This document shows, in pieces, positions 13,646-25,221 of a DNA stretch of 64,000 bases. Position 1 is the first letter of the stretch; each line of letters starts with the position of its first letter. Source of the stretch: Tubiluchus corallicola (taxonomy: Eukaryota; Priapulida; Priapulimorpha; Priapulimorphida; Tubiluchidae). Under the pieces are notes generated by a model. The model saw nothing but the letters and a program-made list of their open reading frames with translations. It made no database searches and was not told where the DNA came from. Location: NCBI GenBank assembly GCA_030141605.1, contig JAQGDQ010000073.1, positions 370,001 to 434,000 on the forward strand. The letters are read 5' to 3'. A program made the position numbers and the translations under genes.

Positions 13646-14396
13646 CCATTCCCTGAGAATTAACGTACTTCGATTTTTGAGTTATCCTAAGTTAACCTTC
13701 TGCTTTTTACATTCGTAACGAACTCAGCGGAATAATCGTTTATTTTTCTCGCTTGGCTTGCTTGTACAAATTAACAAGTTCTTGTACAGTATTTGTCTTC
13801 ATGCCTGTTTAAACTTCAATCGAGTGGTTGATCCTTTCAATTATAATAACACTTTAAGAAAATCACCAGGCTATCACCTATATGCATTGATACAAGGTAA
13901 AAGACCAATCAAATTTCGACCTAAAATTCACAAGACGTTAAACTCCAAAAAGTCATCATCTTGGTTTTGGTTTTGTCTGCCACGCATTCACCGAACTTTT
14001 ACATTCGATTCAGATGAAAATTACAGAATCGAATAATTCAGCACTTCATTGCGTGTACGTTCTTTATCATTAAAACGTTTGAAACATCATGCAATCAACA
14101 TAATTTAATTGTGATTTCTGGGCACCGTTTTTAAACAAGTTATTAGCGTTTTTACTGTAGAATAAAATCATGCAAATAATAATTATAATGATCGTTGTGA
14201 GATCGCTTTTTATTAATGATTCAAAAATCTGAATTCGATTCGGATTCGAAATATCGAAATTAGAATCGACTCGAGTTCGAAGGTCACAAATTCGATTCGA
14301 TTCGAATTTGCTTTCGGATACAGGATGCTCATCCATACTAGCTATAGTGAGACTGTTCACTTTAGCGTCCCAATGCTCTCCATGCTACCCTTACTG

Positions 14397-14446
14397 TCTT
14401 CTTCTTCTTCTTCTTCTTCTTCTTCTTCTTCTTCTTCTTCTTCTTC
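14397..14446. repeat. (CTT)n / (GAA)n triplet array, about 17 units
   Basis: Fifty bases of uninterrupted CTT on the plus strand, a pure pyrimidine/purine mirror tract of the type able to form intramolecular triplex. It is intergenic. Confidence 0.97.
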
Positions 14447-15117
14447 AAAGTCTCATTCCGCTTATTGTAGGCATTGAGGTATCTTCTACGTAAGTTCTTC
14501 TACTCCTAAAGATAGATTTCGTTGAAGTTGTTGAACATCTTTATTTATCTTAGCTATCCAAGCTGTTTTAGGTTTCCCACGTGTTTTTTTTGCTAGTTTT
14601 AAGGCTTCCTTTATCTTTAAAAGTTAAAACTTTCCTTAGAAGACTTTCATGAAATGTGTCAATTTGCCTTTCTCGAGTAATCGTTAAACCCCAAGTTTCG
14701 CTGTTGTACATAAATATTCTGGTAACGTAAGCATTAAATAATCAAAGTCTTATGTTAAGGTCACTGAGTATAAAATGCGAAATCAAAATGGAAGTGATAG
14801 ACTGTAGTTTTTTTTAGTTTTCTTTTGCTGATACCTAAATTGCCCGTATGCCCATTAAGGAACTTTTATCCATTAAGTTTTAAACTGAGTACTAATATGT
14901 ACTCAGTCAACTTGTTACTAAGGGTCAGTGTCGTAGGTTAAGCTTTTGTCTGTACGAAATCATTGAAGTGACACACTAATCGTAATTATAATTTTAATGA
15001 TTTTGCTGTGCCTGTGATACTACTTTGTGTAGGTTTTTGTTAGATGACCAGTGCAGCTAGTTATTATGCAAAACTAATTAAACTAATACAAAGAAAAATA
15101 TAAGTGAGGATTATGGA

Positions 15118-15171
<54 letters not shown>
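15118..15171. repeat. (GAT)18 array
   Basis: Eighteen uninterrupted GAT units followed by a degenerate continuation to about 15205. It is intergenic with no flanking coding signal. Confidence 0.97.
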
Positions 15172-16199
15172 AATGACAATGAGGATGATAATGACGATGG
15201 CGTTGATAGACAACAACAATAATGGTAATAACAGAAATATTATTTAATAATTAGGTTAACCTGATTGCAGATCCCGCTACTTACAATTAACATGCTAGTT
15301 TTTGTCGCAAAAAATTATGCATTTACTAAATAAAAACACTTAATGTTGAATTTATCTTTTTGATGCACATGTTCTATATATTAGGGCGGTGCCTAAATAT
15401 ACACAACAATACACAAAAGCTTAGAGCTGCTTGTGTTTTTGAGAAATACGTGTATAAATCTTTGGTCTACAACATTCTTAGCTAACAGCCCTGCAATGAG
15501 GCGCATTTCCATGAAATGAAGCTATGCTCCAAAAACAGAACTTTCTAGTAGACCTATAAGACATGCTCGTCGGCCCGATATGTTCAACCCAGTGATGTTT
15601 TGACGTTTCTCTTAGCCAACATAATTCCCAACACGCCACAAACAGTTAAATCAGCCCTAATACCACTAATTGAGGCAGTACGCAGCGTTGCGTCTGTCGA
15701 TACTCGATGCACAAATCCGTTGCATTCCACACAAGTCAGATCCGCGGAAACGCGTTCACACATCTTATAGTAATGCAATAATCTATCACCATATCCACAA
15801 ATGCGTTCACATTAAAATTTAATGTCTTCATAGCTCTATAGCATCAATTCAAACGCGAAATATTTATTATTGTAAAGCATATTTGTGTTTATGGAAATCT
15901 GAAGATACAGGTAACGAAATGTGTCGTTATTTAATTATCAATCCAGCTTAGTAACCATTGGAAAGCCGACCCTACCAACAGAGGGCAGCACCGGTACGTA
16001 TTTTTTATAAACACATTTTTTTCCATCACCTTTAGTATACAGAACAAAACTGATTAACATGCCTTAGGAATTAGTTAGTACTCTATTACTAGTTGAGACA
16101 TTTATGATTATTTTCTGTACTTACTTCATCTCACTCTGCTTTTTTGTGCTATGTGAATTTCCAGAAATCACAATATGTAGTATTTGTCAGGTTTCTCCG

Positions 16200-16234
16200 A
16201 TATATATATATATATATATTTATTTATTTATTTA
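16200..16234. repeat. (TA)n followed by (TTTA)n
   Basis: About ten TA units run directly into four TTTA units. Confidence 0.95.
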
Positions 16235-16559
16235 GCACTTTTCGTTATAGACTACATACCTTGATTTTATGAATATTTGCTTGCCAACTATTGATAATTC
16301 TAATTTTTTTTAGATCATGAAAGATTATAGATCAAGTGACTCTGCTGTTATTTGTCTACATTACCTGCTTAATTTTGTAAAAAAGTGTTGAAGTAATGAA
16401 ATTATTATAAAACACAAAAAATATGATTAAATGAAAAGCAAAATCGAACTTTAGTATTATAGCAAATTGTTTACAAAATTAAGTTAGACACACCAAAATA
16501 GAAATAGAAGTAACGCATACAAAGTATGTGTCAAATAGAAATCCCGGAATGAAATTGAT

Positions 16560-16936
16560 CTACATAAATTTTGCTGATCGAGTCTCAGTGTTGGCAAACT
16601 TGTCTATGATATTGTTGATGTCTATCTTCTGAACAGCATCACTCTCAATAGCCAACAGCGACAAACCACCAAGCCTGTCTTGTGCCATGGTTGATCTGCT
16701 CTGTGAGCTTGGAGCTGTGGCTTCAGGGTCTCGAAGCCTTTGATCAGATGTTAGTTCATCAAAGAATCGTTTGGTCTTCCTCTCTCTCTCTTTTGACTAA
16801 ACTGGCAGGGAACTCCTCATACAGAAGTCAACGCAGTAGGAGTGTCCTTCACACTGGTCCAGGAGGCACGCAAGTGCTTGAGATCTCTAGAAGCCATAGA
16901 CAGAAGACGTAGAGCTACTGACAAATCCGCTTGAAC
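16560..16936 (-). pseudogene. Broken hAT-family transposase C-terminus
   Basis: Read on the minus strand, one frame gives LSVALRLLSMASRDLKHLRA, a stop (near 16816) and, after a frame change, KRFFDELTSDQ. It ends with RLGGLSLLAIESDAVQKIDI followed by a stop at 16560-16562. The final segment (leucine-rich, 'L.LLAIES', then 'I.NIIDKFA') matches the layout of the hAT C-terminal dimerisation region in ZMYM/TTF-type zinc-finger transposases. The frame break, the in-frame stop and the missing upstream catalytic part mark it as a remnant. It could instead be a decayed copy of a domesticated gene of the same family. Confidence 0.6.
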
Positions 16937-17330
16937 AGATTGTAGTTGCAGTGAATCTGAAAGAAGCAAAAGCAAACAAAATTAACATTTGGATTCAAGC
17001 CAGAATATGGAAATATAATTTAATACAAAATTACTCGTTTTATTACTTATAAAATCAGAAGTCCATAGCATAACAGCCAGCTTTTTTTATTTTAGTAAAG
17101 TGAAGTCAGAATTGACTCTAGAGTTCTTTCAAATAAAACTGTCCTAAATTTGCATGTTTTTAGGGTCAGGCTTGGGGACCTCTAGACCTCGGGGGCCCCT
17201 GGAATTTGTCCAGCCTTGTCCAATGGGCGTTACGCAACTGCTACATTGTGGTGTTGCAGTGCTGTTAAATTATACCTGTTGCAATGAGCGTAATGGGAAC
17301 TACATTATGTATAAGTTATTTCGCATGACT

Positions 17331-17369
17331 ATTGGCGCTTTGGGAACAATGTTCCCCAAAGCGCCCAAT
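17331..17369. repeat. 39-nt palindrome
   Basis: GGCGCTTTGGGAACA and TGTTCCCCAAAGCGCC face each other with almost no loop and a single bulged base; ATT and AAT extend the pairing outside. It is unusually GC-rich for its surroundings. It may be a trace of a short foldback element or a cruciform-capable site. Confidence 0.8.
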
Positions 17370-18498
17370 TTTGATCAAGTAATTCAAAATGTAAAGATTA
17401 AAGTAGCCTGCCTGAAATTGACATCAAACTAACTTTAAACCTGTTTCACCAAAATATTCTGCCAATAAATATTTATGCAACCGACAACACTTCAAACTTT
17501 AAGGGATGCTTTATGGGGCACTTTCCACAGGAATAAAAATGTAAGTGGTCGATAGAATTAAACACATATTTATCGTATTTGTACTTCTAACAAAATCATT
17601 ATCAAAGCACTAAATATAAAAAACATGCTGTACAGCAAAAATTAATCAACACAAACTTTTGAACAATATAACCTGTGCCTTGAAAACACGAAAATTTCGA
17701 CATATAAATGATACTCAATTGGTAAGCCAGACAGATGGACATGGCACAATATGAAATTAGTATGAATTATTTCTTATTAATAAAGTGTTCGACAGAAACA
17801 TTTGCAAAACTTCTTCGCAGAGAAAAGGTAATGTATAATTGGTTGAAGTCAATGGTCTTTAGGATGTCATTTTCCATAGTATAGTATGATATTTATTTAT
17901 TGAGAGCAAGTCAGAACCTTGGTAGATTAGGTAATAAGCGTAGGACCCCTATGCTCGTGCATGGTCCATGGTCGGGCAATTTCCCAGCATGCCCACAAAT
18001 TAAGGCGACCTTGCATTGAAGGCTAGAGGAAAGCTGACAGCATGTAGTCTGCATTATAAGAAGAAAATCAAAATTAATAATTATACTGACATTATTATTA
18101 TACATGATATTTTTTATTTAAAATTAAGTTTTAATTATTTGTATTCTCATTTTAACGGTTGCCTCACGCCATTTACAACTTTAAGTGAACGAGAGCACCG
18201 AATTTGCAAAAAGTATAAGTTTACATGACATTAAGGCCAACCCTCCATATTTTTATATTTTGTTATTCATTAAGCTTGTTGGTGTCTGATCTATTTTGCT
18301 TTGTACGGCATTGAATGATGTAAACAGGTTTTCTATAGGTTGGTGGTGCTAGATGATTTTAGCAGCGTAGTTAGGTGTTAGTGGACATAATAGCAGTAGA
18401 AAGTGACCAGCTGATAGCTAATGACAACAAATTAATTGCCCTGTCATAAACCTGACTACTATAACGTACTACAATCCTAGAAAGATCTATAGAAATAA

Positions 18499-18684
18499 AT
18501 TTGGCGGGTATGAATTAAGCAAACTGATTGGTTAAATCTAGCGTGTATGACAGGCGTCCTCGGCAAGTCATTGGATTAATTTAGTCACGTGGCGCGATTT
18601 CGCACATTAACGACGCTGCGTTGACTTGGCGGGAGGGTAGCCATTCCATCCGTTGTTAGAGAAGATTTACGTTGTGTTATCAAA
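18499..18684 (+). promoter_or_regulatory. H2A.Z promoter / 5' UTR region
   Basis: Upstream of the ATG are TTTGGCGGGT (18500-18509) and TTGGCGGGAG (18626-18635), both E2F-like. There are also two inverted CCAAT boxes (ATTGG at 18527-18531 and 18570-18574) and a CACGTG E-box (18586-18591), within an otherwise AT-rich region. E2F and CCAAT sites are common in proliferation-linked histone promoters. Actual use is inferred; the transcription start is not determined. Confidence 0.5.
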
Positions 18685-21089
18685 ATGGTAATTTTTTTCC
18701 AGTAAATCTTAGCAATATTTGATGCCATCTACTTACAAATTTTATAAAGTGTGAGAACTAAAAATTTCCTCTTTACGATACCGTGTTTAGTTTTGTTCTA
18801 GCTAGCGTATTTACAGAAATATTTGCATTTTTAGGCAGGTGGTAAAGCCGGAAAAGACTCGGGTAAAGCCAAAGCAAAGGCTGTTTCGCGGTCGGCGAGA
18901 GCCGGTTTGCAGGTTGGTTAAAAATTCAATGTCTTGTGAGGAAACCGCATAACTTTTATAATACAAAAGAATTATTTGTATATTGTTGCGCACAGATGGG
19001 AAAATAAAAATTTTGTTTACTGAGATACTTTTATTTCAGTTTCCCGTCGGTCGTATTCATAGACATTTAAAAACGCGGACAACGAGCCATGGCCGAGTTG
19101 GAGCTACAGCAGCTGTTTACAGTGCAGCAATTTTGGAATATTTGACCGCTGAGGTAGGTTTTTTATTGATTTGCTGTTTTTTGAAAACAAAGTAAGATAA
19201 TTTTAAATGTACGAATTTGTAGCCGAAATTTTGTCGTATTTGAATAAAGTTTAATAACTTCGTTATTACGAAATAATTATTCGGACAAATTTGTGACACT
19301 GTCAGGTCGTTATTTTTCTTTCGTTTGCTGTTGTTCTTTTTTCCCTACCTTTGTTCGCCTTCTTCCAGTTTAAATTTGAAACTAGCTACTTGAGATATTT
19401 TCTGTTTGAAAATGGCGGGAGGTTAACAAAATGGCCGTCTTGGCGGTGTGCCAACGGTACGCGTCTATTGTAACAAAAGCCTGGGCGAGTCCCATTCTGT
19501 ATAGGGGTTTTGTTTGATACTGTAGGTTTGTCAGTTAATTTTAAAGATATTTTGCCTAATATTTTTGTCGATTTTAAGTTAATCTCCATGGATAAATAAG
19601 GTATTTTCAAATCAAAATTAAGAGTTTTACAGCACTATTTTTTAATAGTAACTGTAAGTAAAATTAGAATTGCAAGACCAGCTTTGTAGATGAATGATAG
19701 AATGACATACAATTTAACAAGTACTAAATTTATTCGTTTTTGAGACTTATTATTTAAGTAAATTTTTATGCACTGATTTTTTAATGACTTCATAAAATTA
19801 AATGTGTAATTTGTCATAGCGGTTCAGTTGGTCTTGGCAAATTTGAACTTGGGGTATAAATATGTTATGCTGATGTGATTTTCCAATCAATAATCAAATA
19901 ACTAGTACGGGTACTAAACATGTTATGCTGATGTGATTTTCCAGTCACTAATCAAATAACTAGTACAGGTACTAAACATGTTATGCTGATGTGATTTTCT
20001 AATGAATAATCAAATAACTAGTATGGGTATTGAGTGCAAAAAGTGTAAGCGAGAAATGTTCAATAATCTGTATTCATTTATAATGTATGGAGAAAAAAAA
20101 TTGTAATTATTGAACTTTATTAAAGATTATTAGAGTAATTGGATTATTAAAGTAAATCTTTTTTAGCTCATGACATGGATTTCATGATTATAGATTTTTA
20201 TCTATTTATCTAGGTATTAGAATTAGCAGGCAATGCTAGTAAAGATTTAAAAGTAAAAAGAATTACTCCAAGACATTTGCAGTTGGCCATTCGGGGAGAT
20301 GAAGAATTGGACAGCCTTATCAAAGCCACTATTGCTGGCGGTGGTATGTTTTTTTCGTATACTGTTATACAAGAGCTTTTATTAATCTAATATCAGTTTT
20401 TATGAGAGTGGACGTTGAGATTTCTGATTAAGCTTGTAGTGTAGCTACTAATATTTTCTGTGTTTTTTTGCTGGTTTTTTTTTTGTTTAAGTCAAATTCG
20501 TCAGTGTTCAGATAGCATGAAATTGTTATATATGCAATACCATGTCAGTACCTATCAGTACTCTGTTCCATTATATACATTTTCAGTTAAGTTCTGAAAA
20601 ATAGAACAAGATTCTTGATAGCACAAAGTTACTTGAAAGGTGAAATTTACCAAGGAATCAACCTAACCTTTCTCTTAGTGCAATGGTTATAACTAGTTGC
20701 CAAATCTACCCTTAGATTTGGCAACTTAGATTAGGACTTAGAATCACATATCGTTCATTCTGTCTTCTCTAGAATAAATGGTATACCGTTTCGTATTATA
20801 ATGCTGGATTTCATGTCTTTGAAAGGATGATACAAGTTTTTTGATATTGTAAAAGATGATTCTAAAATTGTTTTGTGTTGCACGTTTTGGTGTTGCATAT
20901 TCTTATGGTTATTGTGATCATTTTTGTTAATTTTATCATCTAACTATTTTTTTCGTTGTTTTTTTATGAAGGTAGATTGGATTATAAGTGCAAAAGTTGG
21001 TGTCTAACCATTATCTTCTCGTTTCAGGTGTTATACCTCATATTCACAAATCTCTCATTGGCAAAAAGGGATCACAAAAGGCTGCATAA
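18685..21089 (+). CDS. H2AZ: Histone variant H2A.Z, 5 coding exons
   Basis: Exons: 18685-18687 (ATG only), 18835-18912, 19040-19153, 20214-20343, 21028-21089. They sum to 387 nt, exactly 128 aa plus TAA, the standard H2A.Z length. All introns are GT-AG. The protein starts [16 protein letters not shown], contains the H2A signature [19 protein letters not shown] across the exon 2/3 junction, then [29 protein letters not shown] (acidic patch), [20 protein letters not shown] and a final AA. These are diagnostic H2A.Z rather than canonical H2A positions. Role: replication-independent H2A replacement in nucleosomes at promoters and boundaries. Introns and poly(A) signals, with no histone stem-loop seen, fit a replacement variant. 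It lies tail-to-tail with SLC35F6. Confidence 0.98.
19408..19440 (+). promoter_or_regulatory. YY1/E2F-like motif cluster in H2A.Z intron 3
   Basis: GAAAATGGCGGGAGG, with a YY1-like AAAATGGCGG overlapping an E2F-like GGCGGGA, is followed 15 bp later by AAAATGGCCG. Intronic regulatory use is inferred only. Confidence 0.3.
19863..20036. repeat. 58-bp tandem repeat, 3 copies (H2A.Z intron 3)
   Basis: The unit begins TGTTATGCTGATGTGATTTT and is repeated at 19863, 19921 and 19979, each copy containing AATCAAATAACTAGTA. Copies differ by a few substitutions. Confidence 0.92.
20695..20726. repeat. 14-bp perfect inverted repeat, 4-nt loop (H2A.Z intron 4)
   Basis: AGTTGCCAAATCTA (20695-20708), loop CCCT, then TAGATTTGGCAACT (20713-20726). 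The transcript could form a 14-bp hairpin, too short for a microRNA precursor. Function unknown. Confidence 0.85.
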
Positions 21090-21495
21090 AATCTTTCCGA
21101 TTTCATCAATTATCAGAACACCAAAAATATTGTAAAAAACACAATTATCGTTGACACCAGTTTGTATTGGTGGAGCCAGCCAGCTGCTTGATACTGCCCA
21201 GTTATTGTTTAATAATTTGTCTATGAATGTAATGTTTGTAAATTTTCACTTTTAGTTAGGTGAGTGAGATTTTTGACAAATGTTTAAGAGTGTATTGTCC
21301 GTAACTGTTTACGTAGTGTGTTGTTGTGTTTGTAAAAACTGCATTTAGTGTAGGGTTGCTCAGAATCTGTTGTATATAAAAAAGTATGTTGTAGTTTGTC
21401 TTATTCGAATTTTTAGCACATTGAATTTCTTATCTAGCATGGTAGTTTGAAGATAGCCAACCAGAGTTAGCTCTCATAATTTAAATTTAAGTGCA

Positions 21496-21501
21496 AATAA
21501 A
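21496..21501 (+). promoter_or_regulatory. Proximal poly(A) signal of H2A.Z
   Basis: AATAAA about 410 nt after the stop codon. A second signal lies about 930 nt further on, so two 3' UTR lengths are possible. Confidence 0.45.
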
Positions 21502-22428
21502 GTTAACAGTTAATTATTTTTTAAGGAACAACATAGTAACATGACTGCTAATCCTGTACTCTGCAAATCCTCAGCGAGTGAAGTTTTCTTGCTAACACAT
21601 GTATTTAACTTAATGGTTTAAGTTGTCGGTTCCTTGCACCAAAAGGCTCATTCGAGGTGTGCCAGTCTCATAGATTTTGAAATGTATGTAGATATTTTTC
21701 TGGTTTTCTTCGTTGATATAGTATGACTTGATTAGCTTTAACATATTAGCAATTTTGTATTATCTGGCTTTGTTTATTTGTCTATTGATTATTAGCAATA
21801 TCAGAAACGTGTGTGGTTTTGTAGCATAATTTGCCATGGTACAAGTACAAAATGTCATTGTTCAACTGTAAACACTAGCATTCCTTTTACTTGAGACAAC
21901 CAATTTTAAAGGTGTCAGATTTGTTTTCTGTGAAAACGTTCAATTGTTTGAATGAAGAATATGTTAAATGTTTAAAAATGAATACTAGGTAATGCATTTA
22001 TAAGTAGTTAGTTTGAGTTAACTGTAAGAAAGAAATATACCCGAGATTGGTTTATAACTATTCGTTTCCTCTTGGGCAAAACGTTGAGTTTTATCGAGCA
22101 TCAGCTTAATTGTTAGTCTGTTGTGACTTAGACTTACTATATTTGTCAGTAATCGATGACAATAAAACTGGTGATTCATAAATTTGCACAATTTGACCAA
22201 GCAGGATGATTTTAAGGTTAAACATGCTTCATTTTGCTAAAAGCTGCAAGCTGGCATCATTAGTAAATACCAGTCTTATTGTAATTATTATAGGCTAGCA
22301 ATAATTTATAAAATGGCCTTTAAATTCATCAAAATTTGGTCCAACCGTACAATGGATGGTTCTTAATGTTTCTGTTGTGATAACTTCATACACTGTATTT
22401 TTAAACTAAATGTATCACTGTCATTCAC

Positions 22429-22434
22429 AATAAA
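22429..22434 (+). promoter_or_regulatory. Distal poly(A) signal of H2A.Z
   Basis: AATAAA followed by a T-rich stretch, about 1.34 kb after the stop codon. The intervening sequence has no gene on either strand, which fits a long 3' UTR. Confidence 0.4.
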
Positions 22435-22568
22435 AATTTTATATCATTAATCATTGATTTTGTTATATTTTCTCAAGTACATATACTGTGTCATAAAGAA
22501 GACAAACTTTCAATATCATTACTACATTTTAGGACTGTAATGCATTATTTAATTTTGTAGTTATCTAC

Positions 22569-22745
22569 TACATAGAAATCTACTGCACAAATTAAATCCA
22601 TATTCGCATAGTACATAAAATTGCAGTTATGTATAGAAATTTGCAGAAATTAAATCCATATTCGCATAGTACATAAAATTGCAGTTATGTATAGAAAACT
22701 ACTGCACAAATTAAATCTATATCCACGTAGTACATAAAATTGCAC
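22569..22745. repeat. About 60-bp tandem repeat, 3 copies
   Basis: Three copies share ATTAAATCCATATTCGCATA (the third diverged) and GTACATAAAATTGCA, with periods of 58 and 61 bp. The second copy lacks a few bases near its start. Confidence 0.9.
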
Positions 22746-23583
22746 CATTGCATATTTTATTACACATTCTGTCGAAGTTGCAAAAAAATGCAACTAGATT
22801 CAATTAAATAGAAAAGCAGAATTCTGATATAATAATAATATTGTTTAAATAAAATTTAATAGCTCATATTTATCCTGCAAGTAATAAAAAAGCAACGATT
22901 CTCAAGGTTTACAGATTCTACTTGTTGAAAGTTATCCAGTTCTACACATTCAATTTAGTACGTGCACATGATTTGAAAAGTAAATGCTAGCATTTAATAA
23001 GCCTTTTCATATTTCCAGAGATTGATGATAATCATGAAAAAGTCAAAGGTTAAGTGAATCAGTTCATATGACAACGCCTCGCAGCCCATGCTATTGTAAT
23101 CATAACAGTTTTAACAGCTAGCTAGAACCTTATCTAATTCATTTTTTCTTGTTCCCAAGCAAGATCCTGCTAGTAAATCACTCTATGCACAGACCAATGC
23201 ATAACTAAGTAAAATCGTTGTAAAACAGCTGAAGTTACTGAACTGATGTGGCAGACCGCTTTGCTTTATTTACATGTCATGTGGCGGTGGTAGTTAAAAT
23301 GCACTGCTGTGGTACACTTAACATTCAACCTATAGCAACTATGCGTGTGCACAACAAAATTGAAAAGGCTTATTGTCAAAGACTGCGGCGGTTTTGTTGC
23401 ATCAACAGGGTTCAAAATATATAATCACATGTATATTCACACGAAGTTTGGTGTTTGTCAACAAGACTAGAGGTAGTGAAACCAGACATTTATACCCCAG
23501 TTAGTTACACCCGTTGGGCACCTTGAAACATACAAACTAATTTTGAAGTGATCATGGAATCAAGCTGGATGAGAAATTAAGTA

Positions 23584-23762
23584 CAGTCATAAATAAACCT
23601 CTTTGTACCGCCCAAGTTGGAACTGTTAAGCGAGATTCTCATTACAATGAGGTGCATTAATACATACATGTCTATGCAAATAAAGACATTTTAGTTTGCA
23701 AAAAATGTGGGAGTTAAGTGAGGATGACATTATAAAGGATACATTATAACGAGCTTTGACTG
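23584..23762. mobile_element. 179-bp Tigger/pogo-like MITE
   Basis: Left end TA-CAGTCATAAATAAACCTC; right end read inward TA-CAGTCAAAGCTCGTTATAA. TA flanks both ends. The CAGTCAAAnCTCGTTATAA pattern is the usual Tigger-type terminus, and an AGCGAGATTCTCATTA stretch inside the left end fits the same family. Too short to encode a transposase. Confidence 0.65.
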
Positions 23763-24317
23763 TACATACATATTTGGATATAATAGTATCATTAATTTTT
23801 GAAGTGATTTGCACATGGGTTTATGCAGGCCTACACTAGATTTTTGAAAAGTGGGCAGGATTTCATCATAACAAAAGATTAATACTGTCGAATCCCATAA
23901 TACATTTTAAGTGTGCTTCGTACAGTCTTTTACTGTGCACTTGTCTTAAGTCATACGTACTTGATAAATGCTTTGCCCTTTTAGGGTCTTGAATCCCGAG
24001 CTGCACTTGCAAATATATATGCAATAAAACCAAAGGGTTATCCAACATCAAGTACAGCTACTCAAGGTATTCGTTAGTTGTTACTTGATAGCTGTTCAGG
24101 CAAGTGATATCGCAGAATCTAGAATCTACTGCATGTTAATTTAGACTTAACAATTTGTAACTTGCAAATAAGCAAGTTCGTTAATTCTTACTACATGCCT
24201 AGGTATGAAACCACTGCAGGTACCATGTACTGTGTGTAAATAAACTGTTCTTTGAAAATTTACAATTGGAAAATAATAATATGGGTAATTATTTACATAA
24301 ATATATTCAGTGATAAT

Positions 24318-24844
24318 TAGGGGTGGATTGAGAATATCGCAGGCCTAAGACTATCCAAAAGCATTTTAACTATAGGGAATAGCCTAAAGCTAAACTCAGA
24401 CACAAGCATTTCAGTTAGTGTGTATTACAATTCTGGGAACATTTAAAATTTTATAGACATATACCTGTTTAGAATTAAACATAATGACCAATTACCACTT
24501 TACATCACAAAATAGTAGTCTTCAATTTCTACTGAACCTTTTGTAGGCTTAACTTCAAAGGCATGGGCCTTCATTTTAATTTACATTGAGTCTTGAAACA
24601 ATTAATAATTATTCTTTACAATCATTTGTTTTAAAGATATAGCCTAGCTATAGCCTAAAATTTAATTGAAAAGAAGTAGCTGAAGTGCAATATAAATACA
24701 AAAGATTTAATCTTAAAAAGCAGATATTTATACAGGTTTAATCTATCGTTAGTTTTTTTGTTCAGTTTTGTTGCTGATCTCTCTAGGAGTCAGTCTCAAG
24801 GCCTAAGGCTATAGTCTTAATGTCTAATAGTTAGTCCATCACTG
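24318..24844. mobile_element. Possible non-autonomous hAT-like element
   Basis: The left boundary TAGGGGTGGATTGA and the right boundary read inward CAGTGATGGACTAA match at 10 of 14 positions, similar to hAT ends. GGCCTAAGRCTAT occurs near both ends but in direct orientation. Flanking octamers match poorly, so boundaries and class are tentative. Confidence 0.35.
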
Positions 24845-25221
24845 GTAAAATCAGGAAAACAGTAAGTTGGTTGTCGTACTACAAAATTTCCTAATAATCG
24901 CAGGTGATATGGATTACTATTTACTCTAGTTCACCACCTTTGAGTCTTTGAAAACCATCACATTTTTGGGAGCATTGAAGTCATTTGCATTATTGAGATC
25001 CGGCTGTACATTCTGTACTGTAGATGAACTTATAAAACTCCTCTTTGGATAGAATCTGAACTTCATCAGTTGTAGGTTTCTAAGACAGTTAGAATGGTTC
25101 ATTAATACCATTGTTAAAGTAATGCATCAGACATTTAGAGATTTTTCCATATCAATAAAACTCTGGCCAACATTCTTTGCGATTCATGATTGAAAGACAT
25201 TAATTGAGATTTTCACGCTCG

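Larger units (their letters stand above)
22435..25221. other. Intergenic region between convergent H2A.Z and SLC35F6
   Basis: No gene was recognised. It contains a three-copy tandem repeat (22569-22745), a 179-bp Tigger-like MITE (23584-23762) and a possible hAT-like element (24318-24844). The SLC35F6 3' UTR must lie at the right end; no canonical minus-strand AATAAA was seen close to its stop codon, only ATTAAA variants further away. Confidence 0.5.
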
